A stretch of DNA of 45,509 bases, taken from contig CALBGO010000036.1 of assembly GCA_937894585.1 (NCBI GenBank), forward strand, positions 1 through 45,509. The letters are read 5' to 3'. Position 1 is the first letter of the stretch; each line of letters begins with the position of its first letter. The translations under genes were made by a program, and so were the position numbers. This DNA is from an uncultured Eubacterium sp. (GTDB taxonomy: Bacteria > Bacillota > Clostridia > Peptostreptococcales > Anaerovoracaceae). This document shows, in pieces, positions 1 to 7,868 of this stretch. The notes under the pieces are model-generated. The model saw only the letters and a list, made by a program, of their open reading frames with translations, was not told the DNA's origin and did not search any database.

Positions 1-244
1 CCTCGGGTACTCACACATTCTTTCACTCCATCTGTCTGCCATATCTATTATGTATTGTTGACCAGCACATTATAATATGCCATTTTCGGAGAATTAAATT
101 GTGAAGAAATATGCGGGGATCTTCCATCCCCGAACCCCTGGAATCCTTGTTATAACAGTAATAGAAAAAAATTATTACCGTTATAACAAGGCTGAAAATG
201 TGATATTTTAATTTGCCGAATTCTGCAAATTACGGCATCAAATA
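1..244. other. Left-edge non-coding stretch with hairpins
   Basis: No convincing gene is visible. A short minus-strand frame is open from an ATG at 42 to the window edge (14 codons), but it lacks a ribosome site and cannot be judged. Two hairpins stand out: a GC-rich one at about 114-131 and a long AT-rich one at 145-191. The stretch lies downstream (minus sense) of a recognisable group IIC intron domain I. It may be the degenerate rest of that intron or unrelated DNA. Confidence 0.4.
145..191. repeat. Perfect AT-rich inverted repeat (hairpin)
   Basis: The arm CCTTGTTATAAC (145-156) is exactly complementary to 180-191. An inner GTAATA/TATTAC pair (158-163 and 173-178) closes over an A-rich loop. 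No T-run follows on either strand, so this is not a standard intrinsic terminator. It could be a protein-binding dyad, the end of a mobile element or part of a folded RNA. Confidence 0.6.
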
Positions 245-499
245 AAATGCTTCGTAACAGTATGATTCCGTGTAGTTATTGGGCTTCATCTTGTATGGAA
301 GACTTACCCTCATACATAACCTCGTATATGATTTCTGTTCGTCAGACCGGAGCTTTGCCCGTGGATTAGTATGTTCCCCACATCCGACTTCCTTCAGATT
401 CTACCTCGCGATAGACACCCTTGTCTTCGGCTATATCCTTCCCACTACCTGGCGGATTCGGGACTTTCACCCATTAGAATGTGCGCTCGCCGAGCACAC
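245..499 (-). mobile_element. Group IIC intron, 5' part (domain I), truncated
   Basis: Read on the minus strand, the element begins at 499 with GTGTGCTCGGC, a group II 5' splice end. It continues with the blocks GGGTGAAAGTCCCG, ACAAGGGTGTC, GAATCTGAAGGAAG, GGTCTGACGAACA and ACAAGATGAAG, which match domain I of bacterial class C introns from memory. The 5' end lies about 8 nt after a terminator hairpin (508-539) and its T-rich tail, the insertion site typical of class C introns. No reverse transcriptase gene and no domain V or VI is visible to the left, so the copy is truncated or leaves the window. The left limit is approximate. Confidence 0.75.
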
Positions 500-500
500 C

Positions 501-539
501 ATTAAAAATAACCCTGTACACACATGCATACAGGGTTAT
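501..539 (-). terminator. Intrinsic terminator of the ptb-buk-OFA operon
   Basis: The arms ATAACCCTGTA (508-518) and its exact complement (529-539) enclose a 10-nt loop. On the minus strand the stem is followed by TTTTTAAT. It lies about 65 bp beyond the stop of the transporter gene. The group IIC intron fragment starts just past its T-tract. Confidence 0.8.
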
Positions 540-605
540 GGCAAAATATTGATGTAAATTTTATGTATTTATTTGTCGAGTTAAATTTAAGAGTTTTTAA
601 GAAGG

Positions 606-1808
606 CTATTTCTTTTCTTCCTTTGCACAGGCGCTGTTAAGAAGCACCCACAGAACCAGAGTTCCGACAGCACAGAGAATAATCGCCATAAAAGTAGTAT
701 CGTATGCGCCGCCTGCCTTTTCTACCAGCTTGCTGGAAATCATCGGTCCCAGAATTGCCGCCGGAATCAGTGAAAAATTCGCTAAACTGAAATTGGACGG
801 GAAGTATTTCGGTCCATACTGACGGTTTATAAAAGCAGATGTAATCGTAGGAAATCCGCCGTAAGCAATACCCATACACAAAAGGCCTGTCAAAATCAAT
901 ACCATCGCTTCAGTCTTTGCACCGGTAAACAATGCAATACCGCCGGCAAGAAGTGCAGCCATATTTACCAGCATAGTAATTTTTCTGCCGATTTTATCAA
1001 AAATCCCGCCGATGATCACGCGGCCCGCACCGTTAAATACGGACACTACCATACCGACAATAGCAGGCGCGCCGAAAAGAACCGCAATAGAAGCCGCACT
1101 GTTAATCACCATAAGACCGGCGGAGTTTCCGACAACGCACCAGCAGATAAAAATCCAAAACGACGGTGTTTTCAGCATTTCTCCCGTGGTCTTTCCTTCT
1201 GCGGAAACGGCTTTCGCCCCGCCTTCACCGGAAGGCGCTTTAATAAAGAAAAATCCTGCCATAAGCACAACGAAAATCGCAATGCCTAAAATAAAGAAAG
1301 TCTTAAAAATACCGACAGATGATATAAGACCGGTCGCCAGACTGCCTAAAATCAGCGCACCCAGACCAAATCCCATCAGCATAATGCCGGAAGCCGTTCC
1401 TGTTTTATCCGGAAACCATTTGTTCATCGTGCTGATCACGCTGTTGTAGCTGAAACCCACTCCTGTTCCGGAAAGCACGCCATAGCAAAGATACAGCATA
1501 GTAAGAGACTTTCCGGAGTCCTCCGGATTCAGCCTCGATACGCCAAAAAATCCGACCAGAAGCAGCACGGCGGAAATCATAATAATACTGCGCGGGGGCA
1601 GCTTTGCGGAAAGCTTTCCCGCAGCAAACCCTCCCAGACAGAAAAAAGTCATGGAAATTGTAAATGTCATCGAAAGCTGAGAGAGGCTCCAGTCGGGATA
1701 AACCTGACTGAAAGGCTCGCGAAACAGCGACCAGCCGTAAATCAGGCCGCAGAAAATCAAGAGCAGTGTCGCCACGCCCAGATAAAACCATCTTTTATTA
1801 CTTTGCAT
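606..1808 (-). CDS. OFA-family MFS transporter (oxalate/formate antiporter type)
   Basis: A 400-residue major facilitator with about 12 hydrophobic helices. The N-terminal half has YGWSLFREPF and the GTGVGFSYNS and WFPDKTGTASG segments typical of oxalate:formate antiporter family members, which exchange or export small carboxylates across the inner membrane. It is the third gene of the ptb-buk unit, so a carboxylate such as butyrate or formate is a sensible substrate, though this is inference. Start: the minus strand reads AAGGAGG ATTA GTG CTG ATG. GTG at 1814 overlaps the buk stop by one base but is only 4 nt from the ribosome site, while ATG at 1808 is 10 nt away and is preferred. The gene ends just upstream of a strong terminator. 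Confidence 0.85.
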   Translation of the reverse strand: MQSNKRWFYLGVATLLLIFCGLIYGWSLFREPFSQVYPDWSLSQLSMTFTISMTFFCLGGFAAGKLSAKLPPRSIIMISAVLLLVGFFGVSRLNPEDSGKSLTMLYLCYGVLSGTGVGFSYNSVISTMNKWFPDKTGTASGIMLMGFGLGALILGSLATGLISSVGIFKTFFILGIAIFVVLMAGFFFIKAPSGEGGAKAVSAEGKTTGEMLKTPSFWIFICWCVVGNSAGLMVINSAASIAVLFGAPAIVGMVVSVFNGAGRVIIGGIFDKIGRKITMLVNMAALLAGGIALFTGAKTEAMVLILTGLLCMGIAYGGFPTITSAFINRQYGPKYFPSNFSLANFSLIPAAILGPMISSKLVEKAGGAYDTTFMAIILCAVGTLVLWVLLNSACAKEEKK

Positions 1809-1813
1809 CAGCA

Positions 1814-2884
1814 CTAATCCTCCTTAAAAATCCTTGCAGTTTCTTCACCGCGGAGAACGCGGAGCGCACCGAATGCCAGAGAATCCATTTCCTTTTCACC
1901 TGCAATAACTTCCACAGGCGCAATGAACTTCACCCTTTCGGTAATGCCGTCTGTCACATATTTTGAAAATGCGATGCCGCCGGTTAAAATAATATAATCA
2001 ATCTGTCCGTTTACATCTACGGAAAGTTTTGCGATATTCTTTGCAATGTTAAGAATCATTGCATCGTAAATGAGCTTGGCATGTTCGTCTCCGTCCATCA
2101 CCAGCTTTTCCACTTCTCTGGAATCCGCAGTACCGAAGTGGGAGATCAAACCGCCCTTTCTCTGCAGCTCTTTCATCATATCCGCCTGACTGTCAAATTT
2201 GTTGTAGCAGTATTCCACCACTTTGAAAGCAGGAAGACCGCCTGCACGCTCAGGCGAAAACGGACCTTCGTCGTCGGAAATCATATCCACCAGAGTGCCG
2301 TGATCGAAAAGACCTACGGAAATACCGCCGCCCAGGTGTACGGACATAATATTATGCTCCTTATAATCGATGCCTTTCTGTTCGCACAGATTCAGTACAG
2401 CCGCTCTCATATTCAGATTGTGGCCTCTGCCGTATCTTTCGATACCTTTGATACCTGTCACTCTGTAGATATCCTCCATTTCGTCTACAGCTACCGCATC
2501 GTAAATATACGCTTTTACGCCCGCCTGCTGTGCGATTGCATAGGCAATCGGCGCGCCCAGATTGGAGGCATGGTGCATCTGCGGTCTGTTTTTCAGGCAG
2601 TCCAGCATATTTTCGTCTACTTCATATGCGCCTGTGCGAATCGGCGGCAGAAGTCCGCCTCTTCCGACTACTGCGTCAAAACTTGCGATTTCATCGCCGT
2701 GTTTCCTGCAGCAGTCCATCACTACAGCGGAACGAAAGTCCATCTGTGAATAAATGTCGGGAAACGGCGCCAGTTCTTCTTGTGTATGAGAAATGCTCTC
2801 TGCCCACTGCTGCTCTCTGTCCAAATAAACTGCAGCTTTTGTGGAAGTTGAGCCCGGATTGATTACTAAAATTTTATATGCCAT
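1814..2884 (-). CDS. buk: Butyrate kinase
   Basis: A cytoplasmic enzyme of the acetokinase (ASKHA) fold that converts butyryl phosphate and ADP to butyrate and ATP, the last step of one clostridial butyrate route. It has the N-terminal phosphate loop NPGSTSTK at about residues 9-16, then GRGGLLPP, MHHASNLGAPIA and the SVHLGGGISVG adenosine region. Its 356 residues match the usual family length. The start is ATG at 2884, 9 nt after AAAGGAG; a longer frame to 2956 has no family match in its first 24 residues. It follows ptb by 174 bp and overlaps the transporter frame, as expected for one operon. A branched-chain acyl kinase is the main alternative. Confidence 0.95.
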   Translation of the reverse strand: MAYKILVINPGSTSTKAAVYLDREQQWAESISHTQEELAPFPDIYSQMDFRSAVVMDCCRKHGDEIASFDAVVGRGGLLPPIRTGAYEVDENMLDCLKNRPQMHHASNLGAPIAYAIAQQAGVKAYIYDAVAVDEMEDIYRVTGIKGIERYGRGHNLNMRAAVLNLCEQKGIDYKEHNIMSVHLGGGISVGLFDHGTLVDMISDDEGPFSPERAGGLPAFKVVEYCYNKFDSQADMMKELQRKGGLISHFGTADSREVEKLVMDGDEHAKLIYDAMILNIAKNIAKLSVDVNGQIDYIILTGGIAFSKYVTDGITERVKFIAPVEVIAGEKEMDSLAFGALRVLRGEETARIFKED

Positions 2885-2984
2885 AGCATTTAACTCCTTT
2901 TTCAATATAGTAATATGATTTGCATGGGTCCCCTCCGGAGACTGTCTTTTCTGCACCTGTCCTTTGCTTTCAGCTCAGAAGAAT

Positions 2985-3003
2985 GCCCGGGAAAATCCCG
3001 GGC
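2985..3003. repeat. GC-rich hairpin between ptb and buk
   Basis: Arms GCCCGGGA (2985-2992) and TCCCGGGC (2996-3003) enclose a 3-nt loop. There is no T-run on the minus strand, so full termination is unlikely. It may stabilise or punctuate the ptb-buk message. Confidence 0.5.
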
Positions 3004-3058
3004 TTATATTCAATATTATACGAAATTTATGCGAAAGGATTTCTTCTCCCTGTTCAAA

Positions 3059-3961
3059 TTAAGAAATCAGGGAAGCAAGAGCCAGAGAAACGAATTTTTC
3101 TTCTTCGGAAGCGCCTCTTGAAGTCAGCACAACAGGTACTTTTGCGCCTACCACAACGCCTGCCATTTTGGTGCCGCCGCAGATAATCATTGCCTTATGC
3201 GCCATATTTCCTGCGGACATATTCGGGTAAACCAGCATATCGAATTCACCGCAGTAAGGGCAGTCAAACTTCTTGGTTTTTGCAATTTCCTTGCTCATTG
3301 CCACATCGTAGGAAATCGGACCCACCACATCGCAGCCTGTGATTGTGCCGTCTTTATTCATTTCAACCAGCGCCGCTGCGTCTGTACATTCAACCAGTTT
3401 CGGATTCATCTTTTCAACCGGCGCAAGTACGGCAACGGACGGATGTTCAATACCCAGCTTATGCAGCGCTTCCACACCGGTAATGATAATATCTCTTTTC
3501 TGCTCTAAAGTCGGATACGGAATCATACCGCCGTCCGCCTGTCCCAGCATCTTGTCCATCTGCGGCACTTCGTTATAAGTGAATACAGACATAGCTCTGC
3601 CGGTATGAAGACCGTTTTCTTTCTTTACAAGCGGTTTCAGAACATCTTTGGTATCAACCATACCCTTCATAATGAACTGCGCATCTCCCGCTTTTACCAG
3701 TTCCACAGCTTCCACACCGCAGTCCGCCGGTGTTTTCGCATCTATAATTCTGTAATTTGCCGGCTCTTCACCGATTTCTTTCAAAAGTCTTTCAATCTCA
3801 GCTGCGTCACCGACCAGAATCGGTTTTACCAGGTTGATTTTTTCTGCCTTTACAACAGCGCCTAAAACATGTGCGTCCGCTGCGCCCGCAACGGCAACAG
3901 TATTTGTATGAGGATGCTGTTTGCAAGCTTCCACTAAGTCATTAAATTTTTTGTAAGCCAT
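3059..3961 (-). CDS. ptb: Phosphate butyryltransferase
   Basis: Transfers phosphate onto the butyryl group of butyryl-CoA, giving butyryl phosphate for butyrate kinase next door. The protein is of the phosphate acetyl/butyryltransferase family: 300 residues with PILVGDAAEI near residue 50, an FIMKGMVDT segment, HTGRAMSVFTY, and a C-terminal AHKAMIICGGTKMAGVVVGAKVPVVLTSR that matches the family's CoA/phosphate region. The start at 3961 begins MAYKKFNDL and is preceded by an AAAGGAA ribosome site; the 19 upstream in-frame residues look non-coding. It is the first gene of the operon and a good -35/-10 pair lies about 100 bp upstream. Confidence 0.94.
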   Translation of the reverse strand: MAYKKFNDLVEACKQHPHTNTVAVAGAADAHVLGAVVKAEKINLVKPILVGDAAEIERLLKEIGEEPANYRIIDAKTPADCGVEAVELVKAGDAQFIMKGMVDTKDVLKPLVKKENGLHTGRAMSVFTYNEVPQMDKMLGQADGGMIPYPTLEQKRDIIITGVEALHKLGIEHPSVAVLAPVEKMNPKLVECTDAAALVEMNKDGTITGCDVVGPISYDVAMSKEIAKTKKFDCPYCGEFDMLVYPNMSAGNMAHKAMIICGGTKMAGVVVGAKVPVVLTSRGASEEEKFVSLALASLIS

Positions 3962-4058
3962 TTCTGTCGTTCCTTTCTTTTCATTCAGAATACAGCAGCG
4001 GATAAACGATATGCACATTCCGTCTGCCTCTGCTTCAGTCTAACCTTCGAATATAACT

Positions 4059-4087
4059 ATTTTATAGATTTTCTAACAAAAAGTCAA
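4059..4087 (-). promoter_or_regulatory. Promoter of the ptb-buk-OFA operon
   Basis: On the minus strand TTGACT (4087-4082) and TAAAAT (4064-4059) are separated by 17 bp, a good match to a housekeeping promoter. The predicted start is near 4052, giving a leader of roughly 90 nt before the ptb start. Confidence 0.6.
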
Positions 4088-4096
4088 TATCTCAAT

Positions 4097-4636
4097 TCAA
4101 TCCGCCTGCAGTTTCTTTTCCAAAAGCACCAGATTCACGCCGTCAATTCCGTTAAAAACACAGGGAACCATATCAGATTCGATATAGCCGAGTTTCGCAT
4201 ACATTCTTCTCGCTGCACTGTTTTTTTCGTTGGTATCCATTCTGAGCACGCTGCATCCGCATTTTCCGGCATAGTTTTCGTAAAATTTCACAAATCCGCT
4301 GCCGATGCCGCCCCGTCCCGCATCTAAATCCACCACCAGTGTGTGCAGCACCATAACTTCATCATCAGCGGCTTCATAACGCCAGTTTCCTTTCGCATAA
4401 ACATCCACCTGCGTCTTGTTGATAATCGCAGCTGCAAGAATTCTGCCGCCATCTTCATATACAAACAGTTCGTTTTTCTTCAGCGCGGCGCGGGCTGTTT
4501 CCTCTACAGGATACACGCCTCTTTCCCATCCGATTGTAACGGCGCCGGCTTCCTCCGCATCGTGTATTTTTTCATAAATCGCCGCAACCCCGCAGATGTC
4601 TTCCGCTGTCGCTCTGCGATATCCTTGTTCACCCAT
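4097..4636 (-). CDS. GNAT family N-acetyltransferase
   Basis: A 179-residue cytoplasmic acyl-CoA-dependent acetyltransferase of the GNAT fold. The central strand VMVLHTLVVD is followed by a pyrophosphate-loop-like GRGGIGSGFVKF, and the C-terminal NSAARRMYAKLGY is the usual GNAT motif B. The substrate is not indicated. The start is set at ATG 4636, 7 nt after GGAGG; an ATG two codons earlier abuts the ribosome site. It appears monocistronic, with a promoter at 4710-4738. Confidence 0.85.
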   Translation of the reverse strand: MGEQGYRRATAEDICGVAAIYEKIHDAEEAGAVTIGWERGVYPVEETARAALKKNELFVYEDGGRILAAAIINKTQVDVYAKGNWRYEAADDEVMVLHTLVVDLDAGRGGIGSGFVKFYENYAGKCGCSVLRMDTNEKNSAARRMYAKLGYIESDMVPCVFNGIDGVNLVLLEKKLQAD

Positions 4637-4709
4637 AAGCATACCTCCGTTTCCTGTTTCCGTATGACCGACTTCCCAAAAAGCAGATTTCTCATCGTGC
4701 CTTGTCTAT

Positions 4710-4738
4710 ATTATATATCCCGTTCCCTTCCGAATCAA
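4710..4738 (-). promoter_or_regulatory. Promoter of the GNAT gene
   Basis: On the minus strand TTGATT (4738-4733), 17 bp and a perfect TATAAT (4715-4710). The predicted start is near 4703, about 65 nt before the GNAT start codon. Confidence 0.6.
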
Positions 4739-4889
4739 TCATCTTCCTAAAACAGTCATCTTCTGTGTTTGCACTGTATATGCCACCTCCCTGATTTATG
4801 GGATTTATAAGTGCTTCAATGCTTACGAATCAAAAACTATAAGCTGTCTAAAAACAGAAAAACGATACGGCTGAATTTTGTAAACTTCT
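4739..4889. other. Intergenic stretch without gene
   Basis: This is the part of the gap between the GNAT promoter and the terminator of the MATE gene. Short frames on both strands lack ribosome sites and family-like sequence. I see no further element in it. Confidence 0.4.
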
Positions 4890-4942
4890 CAATAAAACAG
4901 CCGCTCCGTCCGGTATCCCTCATATACCGGACGGAGCGGCTG
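4890..4942 (-). terminator. Intrinsic terminator of the MATE gene
   Basis: A perfect 19-bp stem (4898-4916 with 4924-4942) has a 7-nt loop and is followed on the minus strand by TTTTATT. It lies about 80 bp after the stop of the exporter gene. Confidence 0.85.
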
Positions 4943-5020
4943 ACTTCTTTACATTGCGGTTTCTTTTCTGCCGCGCCGAAAAACCGCGGGGCGCTTTTTA
5001 TGTACTCACTTTGAAACACC

Positions 5021-6379
5021 TTAAATACCGCTGTATACACTTTCACCATTCACTTTGTTTTTCTTATACAAAAGCAGCGCAATCACTAAGGACAGAGTTT
5101 CGGATACTGCCATAGTAAGCCATACTCCCGTTTCTCCAAACAAAAGAGCCATAACAATCAGAGCCAGCACCACAAAGACCAGTCCCCGGCAGATTGAAAT
5201 AATCATAGCCGATTTCGGCATTTCAAGCGCTGTGAAATATCCCGAAATCAGAACCACAAGCCCGATCGGAATAAATGAGAAGGAAAACAGTCTGAACGCA
5301 CTCACTCCGTGAAGGAACAGTTCGTGATTTTCAGCAGGATCAATAAACATGGCAACAACCGGGTCAGGATAAGAGAATCCCAGTATGAATGCCAGCAGGG
5401 AGAAAAACACCGCCGCAATCATAGAAAGTCTGAAGATATAGTTTTTGATATGCAGCTCTCCTCTTCCGTAATAGAAGCTGACGAGAGGCTGCATTCCCTG
5501 GTTCAGCCCCACCATCGTCATCAGAATCAGCTGTGAAACATAAGATATTACGGTATACACAACCACACCGTCATTTCCTGAAATTCTGATCAGCGCATTG
5601 TTAAACAGAAAAATCACCGCACCCATAGACAGTTCCGTTACGCAGTCGGAAATTCCAAGCTTCGCCGTTTGAAGAGCTTCTTTGAGCGAATACCTGATTT
5701 TTATAAACTTGAATCCTGATTTTCTTGACAGGAAATGCTGCGTGAAAATTATCAGTGTAACCAGCTGTGAAATACCGGTTGCCCACGCTGCGCCTTTGAT
5801 GCCCCAGTGGAAGTGCATAATGAAAACATAGTCTAAACCGATATTCATAACGGCGCCGATCAGCGGTGTAAAAATAGCCTTCTGCGGATATCCGTCCGCC
5901 TTCACTAAAACTTCCAGATTATATGCGGTCATATAGCATACATCGAAGAGAAGAATAATGCGCAGATAATCCATTACATATTCCTTGGTCTGCGGCGTTG
6001 CGCCTAGAATATCGGAAACTGTGTCCAGATTTAAAAGGCAGATAACCGTTACAATCAGAGAAAGTACGAAAACCGTAATCGTGCTCATCGTAAATACATG
6101 ACTGGCTTTGTCGTATTCTTCTCTTCCTTTGTAGATGGAAGCTCTCGTACTTGCTCCGATTGCAAACAGAATACTGATTCCAAAAGATGTATTGATCAGC
6201 GGCATCGACAGGTTTACCGCAGCCAGCGCATCAGGTCCTACACCTCTTGCCACAAACATACCGTCTACCATTGTGTACAATGTAAACACCCACATCGCCG
6301 CCACAGACGACAATACATACTTAAGAAGTGTTTTCTTCACTTCTCCCCTATTAAAATCTTTACCTTGCAATGTTGTCAT
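5021..6379 (-). CDS. MATE-family multidrug/sodium antiporter
   Basis: A 452-residue polytopic membrane protein with about 12 helices in two related halves, typical of MATE exporters that expel cationic drugs or metabolites against Na+ or H+. Family-like segments are TMVDGMFVARGVGPDALAAVNLSMP near residue 40, the PLIGAVMNIGLDYVF segment and MVGLNQGMQPLVSFYYG near residue 280. The start at 6379 is preceded by a GAGAAGAGG ribosome site. It stands alone with its own promoter and terminator. The promoter layout (6429-6459) suggests control by a MerR-type or other dyad-binding regulator that is not in the window. It is only distantly similar to the MATE protein at 39096-40454. Confidence 0.9.
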   Translation of the reverse strand: MTTLQGKDFNRGEVKKTLLKYVLSSVAAMWVFTLYTMVDGMFVARGVGPDALAAVNLSMPLINTSFGISILFAIGASTRASIYKGREEYDKASHVFTMSTITVFVLSLIVTVICLLNLDTVSDILGATPQTKEYVMDYLRIILLFDVCYMTAYNLEVLVKADGYPQKAIFTPLIGAVMNIGLDYVFIMHFHWGIKGAAWATGISQLVTLIIFTQHFLSRKSGFKFIKIRYSLKEALQTAKLGISDCVTELSMGAVIFLFNNALIRISGNDGVVVYTVISYVSQLILMTMVGLNQGMQPLVSFYYGRGELHIKNYIFRLSMIAAVFFSLLAFILGFSYPDPVVAMFIDPAENHELFLHGVSAFRLFSFSFIPIGLVVLISGYFTALEMPKSAMIISICRGLVFVVLALIVMALLFGETGVWLTMAVSETLSLVIALLLYKKNKVNGESVYSGI

Positions 6380-6428
6380 TTTTTACCTCTTCTCTATTAT
6401 ATTTTCTTTCCAACCTTTACTTTTTTCC

Positions 6429-6459
6429 AGTATAAACCTTGGTATAATACCAATGTAAA
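6429..6459 (-). promoter_or_regulatory. Promoter with 19-bp spacer and central palindrome
   Basis: On the minus strand TTTACA (6459-6454) and TATACT (6434-6429) are 19 bp apart. The 15-bp palindrome TTGGTATAATACCAA (6439-6453) lies wholly inside the spacer. An over-long spacer holding a dyad operator is the hallmark of MerR-family activated promoters, and a repressor site is the alternative. It sits about 50 bp upstream of the MATE exporter start. Confidence 0.6.
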
Positions 6460-6534
6460 GAGGTTTTTGAAAGAAAATTACAGAATTTAAGAAGTACTGA
6501 ATCTGCACCGCACCAATCCGTATTTCCCGTTTTC

Positions 6535-7260
6535 TTATGCCTCCGACTCCTCCGTCACATCAATAAACAGGATATAAATACCGCAGATTCTCCCATCGGC
6601 ATCGTAACCAAAATAAGTCGGATATACGCCGTCTCCCCAGCCTGATGCAAAAATAGGTATGTTCAAATCGGTTTCAGGAATCGTCCAGTTCAGCCAGTCC
6701 CCGCAGTCGCGCTGATATTTAGGATATTTTTTATAGTTCTCATCCAATAAATCGCAGAAAAGGTCGTTATACGGATCAATATCCTCTTCCACTCTGCATC
6801 GCTGATTCCAATATGCCTTAAATGCTTCCTGCGTCTTTGCATCAAGAATACAGCCCATTCCGGCATCTACGATAAATCCAAAATATTCATCATCTTCAAG
6901 TTCTTCGTCTAAATCCTCATTTCCGACTACACCCAGGTCATAATATACCGGTTTGGTTTCATTGATTTTGACTTTAACACAGGCATAGCGATTTCCAAAC
7001 TCCTCACTGACCATAACGGAAATCGTTACAGGATATGTTCCTGTCGGTACGATCTGTATGTAGGGCAAAGCCTCTTCAAGCTCAATCAAAGGGTCACACG
7101 CTAAAATTTTTCCCGTGGGAAAGTGAACTTCTCCGATTTCCAGAGTATCCATTGCAGCATTTCCAATCTGCTTTTCGGTGAAATAGGATTCTAAATCAAG
7201 CTTACATCTAAGCAGTTCTTTTTTGTTTTCATATTTTTCCAACCAGTTTTTATCAAGCAT
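6535..7260 (-). CDS. DUF4241-like protein (immunity-type)
   Basis: A soluble, acidic 241-residue protein without signal or membrane segments. The segments FPTGKILACDPL near residue 47, PTGTYPVTISV near residue 72 and the C-terminal ASGWGDGVYPTYFGYDADG fit the DUF4241 pattern as I remember it. The family has no proven biochemical role known to me; related small domains often occur in immunity clusters of contact-dependent toxin systems. It is the last gene of a four-gene operon, 11 bp after the DUF4274-like gene, with AAGGAGA 6 nt before the ATG. No clear terminator follows. Confidence 0.75.
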   Translation of the reverse strand: MLDKNWLEKYENKKELLRCKLDLESYFTEKQIGNAAMDTLEIGEVHFPTGKILACDPLIELEEALPYIQIVPTGTYPVTISVMVSEEFGNRYACVKVKINETKPVYYDLGVVGNEDLDEELEDDEYFGFIVDAGMGCILDAKTQEAFKAYWNQRCRVEEDIDPYNDLFCDLLDENYKKYPKYQRDCGDWLNWTIPETDLNIPIFASGWGDGVYPTYFGYDADGRICGIYILFIDVTEESEA

Positions 7261-7271
7261 AGCTTATCTCC

Positions 7272-7853
7272 TTACTCACAAACAGCATCGCACAGCCTAT
7301 CCATAATTTCTGAAATATCACTTGGAATTCCTTCTTGCCAATCAGGGCTTTCCAAGACTTCCCCCTCTAAGCCCATATACAATTCTTCGGGGATTTCTCG
7401 TTTCATTTCAGCTGCATCAACTTCTTTCGTCCAATCATATCCCCCATTATACACATCGCTTTTAGGATCAAAGGCATACTTTTGATTCTTATAAAAGCCT
7501 GAAAGATAATTTCTTTCAAGGGTTTCAACAATATCATAATCCTCTAACGCCCAAGAAGCGTCTTCCTCACATTCTTCTCCGGTTTTATATTTCTTAAAAA
7601 ACTGAGGGTTCATATACCAATATAAAAATAAAGCTGTTCCCTTGTCTGTATCTTCTTGCTGCGCAATCCATTTAATAACTTCCTTGGAGTTATCAAAATT
7701 CCAATCGATTGCTAAAAGCTGTCTTTCTTTTGCAGTGTTTTTCTTTAGATAATCTATGATTAAAGCTGTTTCAAGTTCATCAAACTCATCTTCATCAATC
7801 TCTATATCAGACCAATCAAAATCCTCTTTTAAGATTTCATCAATACTTATCAT
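7272..7853 (-). CDS. DUF4274-like protein (immunity-type)
   Basis: A 193-residue, very acidic cytoplasmic protein. The N-terminal half has RQLLAIDWNFDNSKEVIKWI and DKGTALFLYWYMNP (about residues 43-80), which resemble the 'NWDDGFE ... GTALLLFY' pattern of DUF4274. Function is unknown. The start is ATG at 7853 with AGGAGG 7 nt upstream, 15 bp after the giant TPR-SUFU gene. By eye the gene is more AT-rich than its neighbours, which may reflect recent acquisition. Confidence 0.65.
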   Translation of the reverse strand: MISIDEILKEDFDWSDIEIDEDEFDELETALIIDYLKKNTAKERQLLAIDWNFDNSKEVIKWIAQQEDTDKGTALFLYWYMNPQFFKKYKTGEECEEDASWALEDYDIVETLERNYLSGFYKNQKYAFDPKSDVYNGGYDWTKEVDAAEMKREIPEELYMGLEGEVLESPDWQEGIPSDISEIMDRLCDAVCE

Positions 7854-7868
7854 TTCATTTCCTCCTAA

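Noticed and set aside
279..557. 92-codon plus-strand frame
   Set aside because: It is a translation across the antisense of the group II intron domain I and the terminator; no ribosome site.
2884..2956. N-terminal extension of butyrate kinase
   Set aside because: The extra 24 residues are not family-like, while AAAGGAG lies 9 nt before ATG 2884.
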